From the NCBI RefSeq assembly GCF_003025615.1, contig NZ_PYMJ01000023.1, forward strand, positions 1-64,000: DNA of 64,000 nucleotides, given 5' to 3'. Positions within the stretch are counted from its first letter, which is position 1; each line of letters begins with the position of its first letter. Below the pieces are notes generated by a model. The model ran no database searches and was not told the origin of the DNA. It was given only the letters and a program-made list of their open reading frames with translations. Positions 1 through 9,138 of the stretch are shown piece after piece. The position numbers and the translations under genes were made by a program. This DNA comes from Photobacterium frigidiphilum (lineage in GTDB: Bacteria; Pseudomonadota; Gammaproteobacteria; Enterobacterales; Vibrionaceae).

Positions 1-1192
1 TCGAACCCGACCACATCGTCAAGTTAGACGGTGCAAGGTCAGCAGAGCCGCCCATGAATTCAGGAACAAGCTTACCGAATGCTTCCAGTGTGTTTTGAGA
101 CGCTTTACGTGACGCAATGTTTGCTGGGTTAGCTTGAAGATCAGCGATGATTTTGCTTGTTTCAGCTTCCCAGTTAGCAGGAAGATCACCCACCGTACGA
201 CGCTTAAATTCAGCCGCTAATTCAGGGTGAGCCGCTGCGTATGCTGCAAACTTCTCATCCCATGCTGATTCTTTAGTAGAGCCAGCTTCTTTCGCATCCC
301 ATTCTGCCGCAATGTCAGTAGGGATTTCGAAAGGACCGTGGTTCCAACCAAGGAATTCACGTGCAGCTGCGATTTCTTCAGCGCCTAGAGGAGCACCGTG
401 ACAATCGTGTGTGCCCGCTTTGTTTGGAGAACCAAAACCGATAATAGTCTTAGCACAAATAAGCGTTGGCTTACCTGTTTCAGCTTTTGCTGCTTCGATT
501 GCCGCGTTGATTGCGTCAGCATCGTGACCATCAACCGCAGGAATAACATGCCAGCCGTACGCTTCAAAACGCTTAGGTGTATCGTCAGTGAACCAACCTT
601 CTACTTCACCATCGATAGAGATACCGTTGTCATCCCAGAAAGCAACCAGCTTACCCAGACCCAGCGTACCCGCTAAAGAACATGCTTCATGAGAAATACC
701 TTCCATCATGCAGCCATCACCTAAGAAGGTGTAAGTATGGTGATCAACAACATCGTGACCGTCACGGTTGAATTGGTCTGCCATTGCTTTTTCAGCAATC
801 GCCATACCTACCGCGTTAGTAATACCTTGGCCTAGTGGGCCGGTTGTTGTTTCAATACCTGGTGCGTAACCGTATTCAGGGTGACCCGGTGTTTTAGAAT
901 GAAGTTGACGGAAGTTTTTCAGGTCGCTAATCGATAGATCGTAGCCTGTTAGGTGCAATAGTGAGTAAATCAACATTGAACCGTGACCATTAGAAAGTAC
1001 GAAGCGATCGCGATCAGCCCATAGTGGGTTTTGTGGGTTGTGGTTCATGTGGCTGCGCCACAGTACTTCAGCGATATCAGCCATACCCATTGGTGCACCA
1101 GGGTGACCAGAGTTAGCTTGTTGTACACCGTCCATGCTTAGGGCACGGATTGCATTTGCCAGCACTTTGCGAGAAAGACCGTTATGTTCCAT
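1..1192 (-). CDS. tkt: Transketolase, N-terminal 397 residues (gene runs off the left edge)
   Basis: Transketolase moves two-carbon units between sugar phosphates in the non-oxidative pentose phosphate pathway, using thiamine diphosphate. The reading frame is open from an ATG at 1192 to the window edge and begins MEHNGLSRKVLANAIRALSM. Family hallmarks seen are the substrate-binding stretch NSGHPGAPMG, the thiamine pyrophosphate segment GDGCMMEGISHEA, and HDCHGAPLG. A GGTGA Shine-Dalgarno lies just upstream of the start. It lies 79 bp downstream of transaldolase on the same strand, so the two are probably co-transcribed. The pyrimidine-binding and C-terminal domains lie outside the window. Confidence 0.97.
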   Translation of the reverse strand, partial: MEHNGLSRKVLANAIRALSMDGVQQANSGHPGAPMGMADIAEVLWRSHMNHNPQNPLWADRDRFVLSNGHGSMLIYSLLHLTGYDLSISDLKNFRQLHSKTPGHPEYGYAPGIETTTGPLGQGITNAVGMAIAEKAMADQFNRDGHDVVDHHTYTFLGDGCMMEGISHEACSLAGTLGLGKLVAFWDDNGISIDGEVEGWFTDDTPKRFEAYGWHVIPAVDGHDADAINAAIEAAKAETGKPTLICAKTIIGFGSPNKAGTHDCHGAPLGAEEIAAAREFLGWNHGPFEIPTDIAAEWDAKEAGSTKESAWDEKFAAYAAAHPELAAEFKRRTVGDLPANWEAETSKIIADLQANPANIASRKASQNTLEAFGKLVPEFMGGSADLAPSNLTMWSGS

Positions 1193-1229
1193 ATTTATTT
1201 CACCAAAAAATTCAATCGATTCAGAAGTA

Positions 1230-1255
1230 AGAAAGCGGCTGGAAGGCCGCTTTCT
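1230..1255 (-). terminator. Perfect 10-bp hairpin between talB and tkt
   Basis: AGAAAGCGGC (1230-1239) pairs perfectly with GCCGCTTTCT (1246-1255) around a 6-nt loop. On the minus strand it follows the talB stop and precedes the tkt start. The following T-tract is weak and interrupted, so it may attenuate rather than end transcription, or it may stabilise the mRNA between the two genes. Confidence 0.6.
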
Positions 1256-1271
1256 GAAATTCAATAAAGTC

Positions 1272-2222
1272 TTATAGACGCTCTGCGATCATGACTTCAA
1301 GCTTACCTTGGTCAACCGCAAAGTTACGGATACCGTCAGCCAGTTTTTCAACAGCCATTGGGTCTTGGTTATGTTCCCATAGGAATTCAGCGTGCGTCAT
1401 TGCTGCAGGGCGTTCTTTAGTGCCATTCGTGTCAATCAGCTTTTCAACCACTTCACCCGTTGCGTCTTCAAGTTCTTGAAGTAAGTTAGGGCTGATAGTT
1501 AGACGATCACAACCCGCAAGTTCAAGAATTTCGCCGATGTTACGGAAGCTAGCACCCATAACAACTGTGTTGTAGCCATACGATTTGTAGTAGTCGTAAA
1601 TACCCGTTACCGAAACCACGCCTGGATCTTCAGATGGTTCAAAGTCACGACCTTCTTTCGCTTTATACCAGTCCATGATGCGACCAACGAAAGGAGAAAT
1701 TAAGAATACACCCGCTTCAGCACAAGCACGTGCTTGTGCGAATGAGAATAGCAGTGTTAGGTTACAGTTAATGCCTTCTTTCTCTAGGACTTCAGCGGCG
1801 CGAATGCCTTCCCAAGTAGACGCTAACTTAATAAGGATACGGTCGTTAGTGATGCCAGCATCGTTATACATTTTAATAAGCTGACGTGCTTTGATTATGC
1901 TGCTTTCTGTATCGTAAGAAAGGCGTGCATCAACTTCTGTTGAGATACGACCAGGTACAACTTTCAGGATTTCTTTACCGATGTTAACGGCAAGCATGTC
2001 GCAGGTGTCTGCAACTTGCTGAGTTTTATCATTGCTTTGTGCTTTAGCGTAAGCAATAGAAGCGTCGATAAGAGGAGCATATTCAGCAATCTGAGCTGCT
2101 TTAAGAATCAACGATGGGTTTGTCGTAGCATCTTCAGGCTGATATTTACTGATTGCTTCGATATCGCCAGTGTCAGCAACAACAGTGGTTAGTGCGCGCA
2201 ATTGTTCCAGTTTAGTGCTCAT
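1272..2222 (-). CDS. talB: Transaldolase
   Basis: Transaldolase transfers a dihydroxyacetone unit between sugar phosphates in the non-oxidative pentose phosphate pathway. The 316-residue length matches E. coli TalB (317). The Schiff-base lysine lies in DRILIKLASTWEG, and the start MSTKLEQLRALTTVVADTGD is typical of the family, with an early Asp in ATTNPSLI following it. It is the upstream gene of a tal-tkt pair with a 79-bp gap that contains a hairpin. Nothing unusual is seen. Confidence 0.98.
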   Translation of the reverse strand: MSTKLEQLRALTTVVADTGDIEAISKYQPEDATTNPSLILKAAQIAEYAPLIDASIAYAKAQSNDKTQQVADTCDMLAVNIGKEILKVVPGRISTEVDARLSYDTESSIIKARQLIKMYNDAGITNDRILIKLASTWEGIRAAEVLEKEGINCNLTLLFSFAQARACAEAGVFLISPFVGRIMDWYKAKEGRDFEPSEDPGVVSVTGIYDYYKSYGYNTVVMGASFRNIGEILELAGCDRLTISPNLLQELEDATGEVVEKLIDTNGTKERPAAMTHAEFLWEHNQDPMAVEKLADGIRNFAVDQGKLEVMIAERL

Positions 2223-2526
2223 ATGTCTCGACCTTCAACGTATTTGGGCTTGTCTCAATGCTAGCTTAAATTGGAGCCAGCAAAAGTATATTCACGAGTT
2301 CTTAACGTAATTCCTGCAAACCAAAAACATACTTGGTGAGCAAATGGATTGGCCAAGAACAATTGATGTGTCGATAATTGTCTTTTTGCAGGAATTTGTC
2401 AATTATCAACTGCATCAAAGCGTGTTTAGATCTCATTTTTTATCAGATACGTCCTGTTTTTCACTTAATTCGCTGTTTGAATGGACGGATTCACTGTTTG
2501 TTCAGCGCAGTAAATGAATGAGCAAG

Positions 2527-2544
2527 TGATCACAACTGTGATCA
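2527..2544. promoter_or_regulatory. Palindrome in the talB upstream region
   Basis: TGATCACA and TGTGATCA form a perfect 8-bp inverted repeat with a 2-bp centre. The half sites resemble CRP half sites but are arranged outward (TCACA-N2-TGTGA), so it is not a standard CRP operator. It lies about 305 bp upstream of the talB start, in a 454-bp intergenic region (2223-2676) where I see no gene. Confidence 0.3.
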
Positions 2545-2616
2545 AATGTTCAGTATTGGTGAGTGATTACTGTTGATTATGAGATGTCATAGGAGTGATG
2601 GTAGATAAGTTATAAA

Positions 2617-2650
2617 GCGTATGGACCAAATGATAAGTCGATCCATACGC
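2617..2650 (-). terminator. Terminator of the hybrid kinase gene
   Basis: GCGTATGGA (2617-2625) pairs with TCCATACGC (2642-2650). On the minus strand it follows the kinase stop codon by about 27 nt and leads into a T-rich stretch. Confidence 0.6.
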
Positions 2651-2676
2651 GATTATGATGTTTTTCTACTGCAGGT

Positions 2677-5589
2677 TTATATTGCTGTAACAGTGAGCTG
2701 TTGGTGAATTTCTTTGATTACGCACTGCAGTTCCTTCGCGAGTAATGCGATTTCGTTTTCTGTCGGCAATGCTTTTCTTTTGACGTGCTTTTCGACGTTT
2801 TGAGCGGCTTGACTAACCTTAAATGCACCTATGCTGCCTGATGCCCCTTTTAATGAGTGGCTAATTAACACCGCTGCATCAAAGTCAGACTGTTTCAGGG
2901 CTTGTTCAAATTTACTGACATCATTAGCGTGCTCTTGTGCAAACATCATTAAAAATTGAACAACGATGTTATGGTCGTCGTCCATCATGTCTAACAAAGT
3001 ACTTAACTCGATGTGCTTAAATTGCGTTGGGTCGAGGGTTATATCGAATATATCGAATGAATGATCGGTGTCGCTTTGCTCACTGACTGGCTCAATATCG
3101 CGTTCGGTTGTAAGGATCTCAGCCTCTTCAATATTGTTATTCATCAATAGCGAACTAGATGCTTTCGCGGGCATTGTCGGCGTAATCTCTTCTGGTTCAG
3201 TTCTTAGTGAGGCCATGGCCGTAATCTTGCTTTTGAATCGTTGTAATGCATCCTGTAATTTACGTTCATCAAGTGGTTTGGTGATAACGCAATCTGCTCC
3301 CGCACGGAGCATGTTTCTTTGGGTTTCTTCAAATACATCGGCAGTACATGCAAAGATGGGTATTTGGCAAATAGCGGAATTAAGAGCACGAATACGTTTA
3401 GTGGCTTCAATGCCATCCATTACTGGCATGTGATTATCCATTAAGATCACATCAAAACATTCATGTTCGAGTATTTTGAGTGCTTCTACGCCATTTTCTA
3501 CGGCGTGTGTATTAAAACCATATTGTTTAAGGAATGATTCGATGATGAGTACATTCAAATTATTATCTTCAACAATAAGCACTTTCAAATCAATAAAAGT
3601 ACTGCGATCAAATTCAATTTCTTGTTGTTTTTCTTGCTTATAGTAGCCTTGTTCGACCACTAAAGTAATGGTAAACGTTGAGCCTTTGCCATATGCACTT
3701 TCTAACTGAATATCACCATTCATTAGGTTTGCTAGCTGCCTAACAATGCTTAAACCTAACCCTGTACCACCAAACCGGCGACTGGTTGATATTTCTGCTT
3801 GTGAAAATGGGTCAAAAATTTGCTGCATACGATCTTCAGCAATACCAATTCCTGTATCTTGAGCGGTGATAATGAGTTTTCTTTCTTTAGGGTTGTCGCA
3901 TTGCCCTTGGTTTAACGACACCCTTACTTCACCTTTATCGGTAAACTTGATGGCATTGTTAATCACATTAAACAGGATTTGGCGAATACGAGATTTATCG
4001 GCAAAAAACCAACTGTTAGAGTCAAAGTAGCATTGAATGGAAAAATCGAGACCTTTCTCTTTTGCCAGTGAATAGTAAGTGCTTTCAATTGTGCCGACTA
4101 AATCTGTAATACAGAAATTGGCTTTATTGAGTTTGAATTGCCCTTGTTCAATTTTAGAGAAATCCAAAATGTCGTTGAGTATCGACATCATGTGCTTACC
4201 TGAATCGAGCAACGTCAGCAGGTGGTGTCTTTGTTCTTGTGTTAGGTCTGTTTTTAACAGTAACTGCGAGAGCCCTAGCATTCCATTCATTGGAGTGCGA
4301 ATTTCATGCGAGAGGTTGGCTAAGAAGGTCGACTTTGCACGATCAGCGGCTTCTGCTTTTTCTAATGCTTGATTCAACCGTTGTGTATCATACGCAATTT
4401 TTGTCGCACCTTGATTCAGAGCTTCTTGCAGCACTTGAAATTCATGTGGACCTTTAAGGGTCTGCTGACTGGTGTAGTTACCAAGCTTAAATTGTGCCGC
4501 AAAACGCGCAAGTTTTGCCAGCGGTACGGTGATTCGCTTTGTCAGCACTATCGACAAAACCATGACAACACAAGCGGTAAACAATAATGCCAACATGAAA
4601 TATCGGTAAAGATAATCGATCGCTTGGGTTGCGACATGCTGCGGAGTAATCGTTACTAATGACCACTGTGATTTATTGTTGAGTGTATTGAGAGGGGAGA
4701 CTGTCGTAAGTAAATCGTCGCCATAACGATTGGTGTAATGAGAAACACCATATTGCATATTGTTCTCACTAAATGCACCCGTACTATAATTCTGTTTAAA
4801 GTCGTTGAATACTTGTAGTGACCGTCCTTGATTTTTACCAGAAAGAATCGTATTGCCTTCATTGTTGATGATAAAAACATATTCAGCACTGGCGATGTTA
4901 TCGGTAAAGTAGGTTAAACTTTCATTAATCTCACTTAAAAGATATTCAACGACGAGGTAACGGTCTTCGCTCGCGGCTGTATCTGAATCATTGTTCACTT
5001 TCGTAATGAGTAGCAAGCAAGGTACAGAAATGAGATCTTGTGGCACCGAAATGAAGACATTATCGCCTGTCGCTGCCATTTGTTTAATGGCAGATTCAAT
5101 GTTTATTAGGCCGAATTTGCGTAGTTCATTATGAAGAGTAACGGTTTCTAACGAGCGGGAGGAACGGCTAATAAAAAAGTCATCTCCTTTTTTCTCAACA
5201 AGGTGAATGGCATTAAAAGCTTGATCAACCTCAGTGAGCTTTGTCAGGTAGTGACTGATAAACCCTTGGCTGTCTGATGCAGGATATGACGCGATAGGTG
5301 CATCTTGTTCGAATATTGGTGAACTTGATAATACCTTTAAGCTTAATAATCGATTAGCGATAATATCATCGATGTTTTTGGCTGCAATGTTGGTGCGGCT
5401 ACTGATCCCTTTTGCTATTTGTCCCAATGCCACAGTAGACAGTTTCTCACTGCTGATCCAGCTGTATAAGAAGGCTGGAATAATACCAACAGCTAACATG
5501 CTGGCTAATAAAATAGGTTTAATTTTGTTTGGAATTAACCGCATAACATCTCTTTTTATGAAATCCATTTCGATATCGAACGAAGGCAC
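2677..5589 (-). CDS. Hybrid sensor histidine kinase with receiver and Hpt domains
   Basis: A 970-residue membrane sensor carrying a complete internal phosphorelay. In order: TM helix about 23-43; a large periplasmic sensor region about 44-328 (probably double-Cache-like, inferred from length and position); TM helix about 329-349; HAMP; a HisKA H-box with His428 in NLSHEIRTPMNG; an ATPase domain with DTGIGIA and GGTGLGLSIV; a receiver with its phospho-Asp in FDVILMDNHMP; and a C-terminal Hpt domain with its His in ISHSLKGASGSIGA. A second possible start, MDFIKRD, lies eight codons in. No cognate regulator is adjacent, so its output probably passes through an unlinked receiver. The ligand cannot be told from sequence. 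Confidence 0.93.
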   Translation of the reverse strand: MPSFDIEMDFIKRDVMRLIPNKIKPILLASMLAVGIIPAFLYSWISSEKLSTVALGQIAKGISSRTNIAAKNIDDIIANRLLSLKVLSSSPIFEQDAPIASYPASDSQGFISHYLTKLTEVDQAFNAIHLVEKKGDDFFISRSSRSLETVTLHNELRKFGLINIESAIKQMAATGDNVFISVPQDLISVPCLLLITKVNNDSDTAASEDRYLVVEYLLSEINESLTYFTDNIASAEYVFIINNEGNTILSGKNQGRSLQVFNDFKQNYSTGAFSENNMQYGVSHYTNRYGDDLLTTVSPLNTLNNKSQWSLVTITPQHVATQAIDYLYRYFMLALLFTACVVMVLSIVLTKRITVPLAKLARFAAQFKLGNYTSQQTLKGPHEFQVLQEALNQGATKIAYDTQRLNQALEKAEAADRAKSTFLANLSHEIRTPMNGMLGLSQLLLKTDLTQEQRHHLLTLLDSGKHMMSILNDILDFSKIEQGQFKLNKANFCITDLVGTIESTYYSLAKEKGLDFSIQCYFDSNSWFFADKSRIRQILFNVINNAIKFTDKGEVRVSLNQGQCDNPKERKLIITAQDTGIGIAEDRMQQIFDPFSQAEISTSRRFGGTGLGLSIVRQLANLMNGDIQLESAYGKGSTFTITLVVEQGYYKQEKQQEIEFDRSTFIDLKVLIVEDNNLNVLIIESFLKQYGFNTHAVENGVEALKILEHECFDVILMDNHMPVMDGIEATKRIRALNSAICQIPIFACTADVFEETQRNMLRAGADCVITKPLDERKLQDALQRFKSKITAMASLRTEPEEITPTMPAKASSSLLMNNNIEEAEILTTERDIEPVSEQSDTDHSFDIFDITLDPTQFKHIELSTLLDMMDDDHNIVVQFLMMFAQEHANDVSKFEQALKQSDFDAAVLISHSLKGASGSIGAFKVSQAAQNVEKHVKRKALPTENEIALLAKELQCVIKEIHQQLTVTAI

Positions 5590-5842
5590 GTAGTGAGTAC
5601 AAGCTAACCATAACGACGCGATTCACTGTAGCAATAACGATATTAACAATATTTATACATTTAGTATCGACTTGCTTACTAACAACTTTATCTATATCTC
5701 AATAATATGTGATGATACCGATGCTTATCTGTTGATTATTATTGTATGCCAAGAGGGGAAAGAAAAGCGGATTGCAAGGCAGACTTTAGGTATATGCCCG
5801 CCTTGCTGACAGAGGTTGTAAGGTTACGTGTGGTTAAAAGAA

Positions 5843-7333
5843 TTAATTAAGCAACTGTTCCAGTGTTAATGGGGCAGGCGTGAGTCCAACTTGTTGAGCT
5901 GGCGTTAGTCCTGATCGATCTTGACGGCAAAGGTTATGCCATGCTCGATAAATATCCAGTAAAGGTAGCAAACCTGCAGGGCGAAGCTTACGACGAGGTT
6001 CATTCACTAATTGCGAAAATTGATCATGGAATCGTGTTTGGTATTCGCTAATACTGCGGTGTGATGCCAACTCTAGCCATTTAGCTTCGTTACCTTTGTC
6101 ACCGCCTAAATGACTTATCCCTTTGTTTATTTCACCATGACGAGTAAATGCCCAGCGATCACGCCACCATCCCATTAATACGATATCAACACGTCCAGCC
6201 ACTTGACCGCGTTGCCAGCCTGTATCTTCTACGACGTAAAGTGGGTTAATGGTTTTATTCTTAATTCGATCAATAAAAACAGAGACACATGCAGAGCGCA
6301 ATAAGGTTTCTTGAGGCATAAATATTGCCAAGGATTCATTATATTCAAGCATTTGCGATAAGTGCAGATAATGCGCATAGACCGTATATTGTGGGCGGAT
6401 TAAGCACCCTTTTGAAGGGTAATTAAACCGTGCAATATTACTGAGTGGATCTTCCATATTGGTGCGATCTAATACTTCACGATACATCGCATCAACGCGC
6501 GCTAAAATACCTTGAGGGTGTGATGATGGTACTTCTACCAATTTAGGCGCAGGAGCTGCCATAAAGCGGGTATCATTTTTATATGGGTCGTGACTTTCGC
6601 TCGGATTTTGGATATCACTTTGGTGATAATTAACATGCTGCCCGACGATATAGCCTGATGTGGCTTCACCGGTTGCAATCCATAACACACCATTATCACT
6701 CGTAGGCTGTAATGGTTTCATGTCTGTCGCTAAGCTGAGTGTTTGTGCATGTTTAAACAAGCGAGCATCAAACATCGAGAGCTGACGACGGCAACGGCTG
6801 GCAATGTGTGAAAGCTGATCGTAGAACGATTTTGGATTCATGCTCAAACGGCGGCAAATATCACGGACCGAATAGCCAGTGAAAAGCATTGCGAGTAACT
6901 TCTGTTGCACAAGGTGTTTGCCATTAAAGCCAGACCAGCGATCAACGAAGGTTGTTTGACAACATTTACAGCGGTAACGCTGTCGATCACCACTGTAACC
7001 AAAAGCATGATAAAGGTGACGATGCGTCAGAACGGGTAAACCAAGGTTATCGCAGTCGGGATTGCAGCAGGCGGGTAATCCACTACTTTGCGCGACTTTT
7101 AGGCGAGTGACTTCAGCGACTACATCATGATTATTTAATACTGGTGGAAAAGCACCACACTCACGACATATTAATGTAGGACGATTAGGGTTAGTACGTT
7201 GCATAACATAGTGGTGTTCATCTTTGGAACCAAAGTTTTTGCAACTGACAGTTTTGCAATGATTTAGCTGTAAAGATTCATATGCTGGAGGTAGCAAGGT
7301 ATTGTCTATGTTTGAGTGAAGTGTTTTCATCAT
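5843..7333 (-). CDS. Transposase-derived zinc-finger/HTH protein (496 aa), probably domesticated
   Basis: Function unknown. The N-terminal 130 residues hold two cysteine clusters (CKTVSCKNF with CREC; CCNPDCDNLG with CKCC) that look like paired zinc ribbons of the IS1 InsA type. An HTH-like stretch follows (GYSVRDICRRLSMNPKSFYD). The rest has transposase-like features such as LATDMKPL and VVEDTGWQRGQ, but I cannot assign a full DDE triad. The frame is intact and long, and I see no flanking inverted repeats or target duplication. A single-copy retained gene is therefore more likely than an active IS. A perfect hairpin lies 53 bp upstream of the start. Confidence 0.6.
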   Translation of the reverse strand: MMKTLHSNIDNTLLPPAYESLQLNHCKTVSCKNFGSKDEHHYVMQRTNPNRPTLICRECGAFPPVLNNHDVVAEVTRLKVAQSSGLPACCNPDCDNLGLPVLTHRHLYHAFGYSGDRQRYRCKCCQTTFVDRWSGFNGKHLVQQKLLAMLFTGYSVRDICRRLSMNPKSFYDQLSHIASRCRRQLSMFDARLFKHAQTLSLATDMKPLQPTSDNGVLWIATGEATSGYIVGQHVNYHQSDIQNPSESHDPYKNDTRFMAAPAPKLVEVPSSHPQGILARVDAMYREVLDRTNMEDPLSNIARFNYPSKGCLIRPQYTVYAHYLHLSQMLEYNESLAIFMPQETLLRSACVSVFIDRIKNKTINPLYVVEDTGWQRGQVAGRVDIVLMGWWRDRWAFTRHGEINKGISHLGGDKGNEAKWLELASHRSISEYQTRFHDQFSQLVNEPRRKLRPAGLLPLLDIYRAWHNLCRQDRSGLTPAQQVGLTPAPLTLEQLLN

Positions 7334-7385
7334 GACAGCCTAACCCTATCCTTGTGCTGGAGCAATAAGATTGGGGGAGAAGGGC

Positions 7386-7418
7386 ACTGGACAAAAGGCA
7401 GTAAACCTTCTGTCCAGT
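7386..7418. other. Strong hairpin in the 403-bp gap 7334-7736
   Basis: ACTGGACA and AGG on the left pair with CCT and TGTCCAGT on the right around a short loop. Neither side has a good T-run, so it may be a structured leader of the zinc-finger gene or a remnant of an element end. The rest of the gap holds only a 65-codon frame (7447-7644) with no clear ribosome binding site, which I do not accept as a gene. Confidence 0.4.
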
Positions 7419-7736
7419 ACGGCATTAGCGTTGTGCAAGTTAGTTGTTATTTTGTATTAATCGCTGAGAAAGAATCGACATGATTGTTTTCCCAATTCAA
7501 ATTGTGTAAGACGCCACATTTTACAAAAAGTTGAGCTGCGATAATGCTCAATAACAACCTCCTTGTGACACTAACTTTTCCCTTTTTCGTATTTCTGTTT
7601 TTTTTTGTTAATAGCGATGACATTGCGATTGTAATCAATGTCATTGATATTAATTCTGCGTTGGCAGAAGGGCGGCCAGAGAATCGGGGAAAACCCTAAC
7701 CGCAATATTTTATTTTGACGTCTGAAGTTACGTAGC

Positions 7737-8447
7737 CTAGATGTTTACTGCTGTTTCTAGTGCCACATTCATCATTTCACCAAACGACTTTTGGCGATCT
7801 TCAGAACTTAGTTTCTCACCACGCTTAATGTGATCAGATACGGTTAGAATAGTCAGTGCTTTAGCACCTAGTTCAGCGGCAACACCATAAATACCAGCCG
7901 CTTCCATATCTATACCTAGCATGCCTAGCTTTTCCATCTTATCGAAAAGGCCTTCTTCTGGGCTGTAGAATAAATCGGCAGAGAAAATGTTACCTACACG
8001 TACATTCACGTTCTGTAGGCGTGCTTGCTGTACAGATGTTTCTAGTAAGTGGAAATCAGCGATTGCAGCGAAATCGTGGTCATTAAAACGAATACGGTTC
8101 ACTTTAGAGTCAGTTGATGCACCCATACCGATGATAATGTCCATTAATTTAACGTCGTCGTGTACGGCGCCACAGCTACCAACACGAATGATGTTTTTCA
8201 CACCAAAATCTTTGATAAGTTCATGAACGTAAATAGAACATGAAGGGATACCCATACCGTGACCCATTACTGAAACGCGCTTACCTTTGTAAGTGCCAGT
8301 AAAACCTAGCATGCTACGTACGTCACATACTTGTTTTACATCTTCCAAGAAATTCTCAGCGATGAATTTTGCGCGAAGCGGATCACCTGGCATTAAGACT
8401 GTTTCTGCAAAATCACCAAGTTCAGCATTAATATGTGGAGTAGCCAT
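7737..8447 (-). CDS. deoD: Purine nucleoside phosphorylase, DeoD type
   Basis: Hexameric phosphorylase that splits purine (deoxy)nucleosides to base and (deoxy)ribose-1-phosphate in the cytoplasm. The 236-residue length fits the family. Hallmarks are MATPHINAELGDFAETVLMPGDPLRAKFIA at the N-terminus (given here by its first half MATPHINAELGDFAETV), GHGMGIPSCSIY, RVGSCGAV, DMEAAGIYGVA and TVSDHI with the catalytic Asp. It directly follows xapX, with a 50-bp gap. The pairing with xapX fits nucleoside salvage. Confidence 0.98.
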   Translation of the reverse strand: MATPHINAELGDFAETVLMPGDPLRAKFIAENFLEDVKQVCDVRSMLGFTGTYKGKRVSVMGHGMGIPSCSIYVHELIKDFGVKNIIRVGSCGAVHDDVKLMDIIIGMGASTDSKVNRIRFNDHDFAAIADFHLLETSVQQARLQNVNVRVGNIFSADLFYSPEEGLFDKMEKLGMLGIDMEAAGIYGVAAELGAKALTILTVSDHIKRGEKLSSEDRQKSFGEMMNVALETAVNI

Positions 8448-8497
8448 AATTAGGTCCTAGAAATTTGATTAGAATAGATGAGTCTGTAAGTTAATAC

Positions 8498-8668
8498 TTA
8501 CGAGAAAAAGCGTTCAATAACTGTTTGGTAGGCAACACCACCAAGGTAAACACCTACGATTCCCATAATGCCAGACAATACGGGTGGTGCCGGTAACGGC
8601 AGTTTAACCGCAGTAAAGAATGCGCCGACAATAAAGCCAGCAAAAATAGCAAGCATGATCTCGCTCAT
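8498..8668 (-). CDS. xapX: XapX-family small membrane protein
   Basis: A 56-residue protein beginning MSEIMLAIFAGFIVGAFF, with two hydrophobic helices separated by KLPLPAPPVLSG. The PxPxPP segment and double-glycine-rich helices are typical of the XapX domain family, found next to purine nucleoside phosphorylase and nucleoside transport genes. It reads in the same direction as deoD, 50 bp upstream, and has a GAGGG ribosome binding site. The biochemical role of the family is not established as far as I know. Confidence 0.85.
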   Translation of the reverse strand: MSEIMLAIFAGFIVGAFFTAVKLPLPAPPVLSGIMGIVGVYLGGVAYQTVIERFFS

Positions 8669-8832
8669 GTGTTTACCCTCTGTGTGTTACATATCTACAT
8701 AAAAAAGTAACGGTAAATAGGCTGCTCTATTGGTCCGATTTTTATCGGAAGGCGCCTTTAATCAATGCCAATTTAAATTGGTAAAGCTTACCGTTTGTTG
8801 TGTGGCTAGTTTATGGAACTGCTCTTTCTTGT

Positions 8833-8852
8833 CTCGAGATCATGATCACATT
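8833..8852 (-). promoter_or_regulatory. Possible CRP site upstream of xapX-deoD
   Basis: On the minus strand, TGTGATCATGATCTCG has a perfect left half site (TGTGA) and a weaker right half, spaced six bases apart as in CRP operators. It is about 165 bp upstream of xapX. Control of nucleoside salvage by CRP is known in enterics; its use here is inference. The rest of the gap 8669-9138 shows a small CCGAT/ATCGG hairpin near 8735 and no gene. Confidence 0.35.
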
Positions 8853-9138
8853 TTCCTTTCTTCCCTAACAAAAATAGCACCTTGATAACCAAACCTGTTG
8901 AAAATGAGAGGGGAATCGTTTGCTAAAGCTCGATTTATTGGTGCTGAATAAATTATTAATGATGTTAGTATCTATTGTTAACTATTGAATTTAAATGGTT
9001 TTTGTTTTGATATTATGTGTGGTGAACAATATGAATACAAAATATTAATAATGTGATCTTGTAATGGTTTTCATTGGATATTTGCAGCAGATCATTATCT
9101 GTCTTGTGTATGGATAGATAAATGAGGAATAAAAATGA

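Noticed and set aside
398..676. Open frame on the plus strand
   Set aside because: Antisense to the conserved tkt coding sequence; a shadow.
7447..7644. 65-codon minus-strand frame
   Set aside because: No convincing ribosome binding site or recognisable domain; lies in a leader region.
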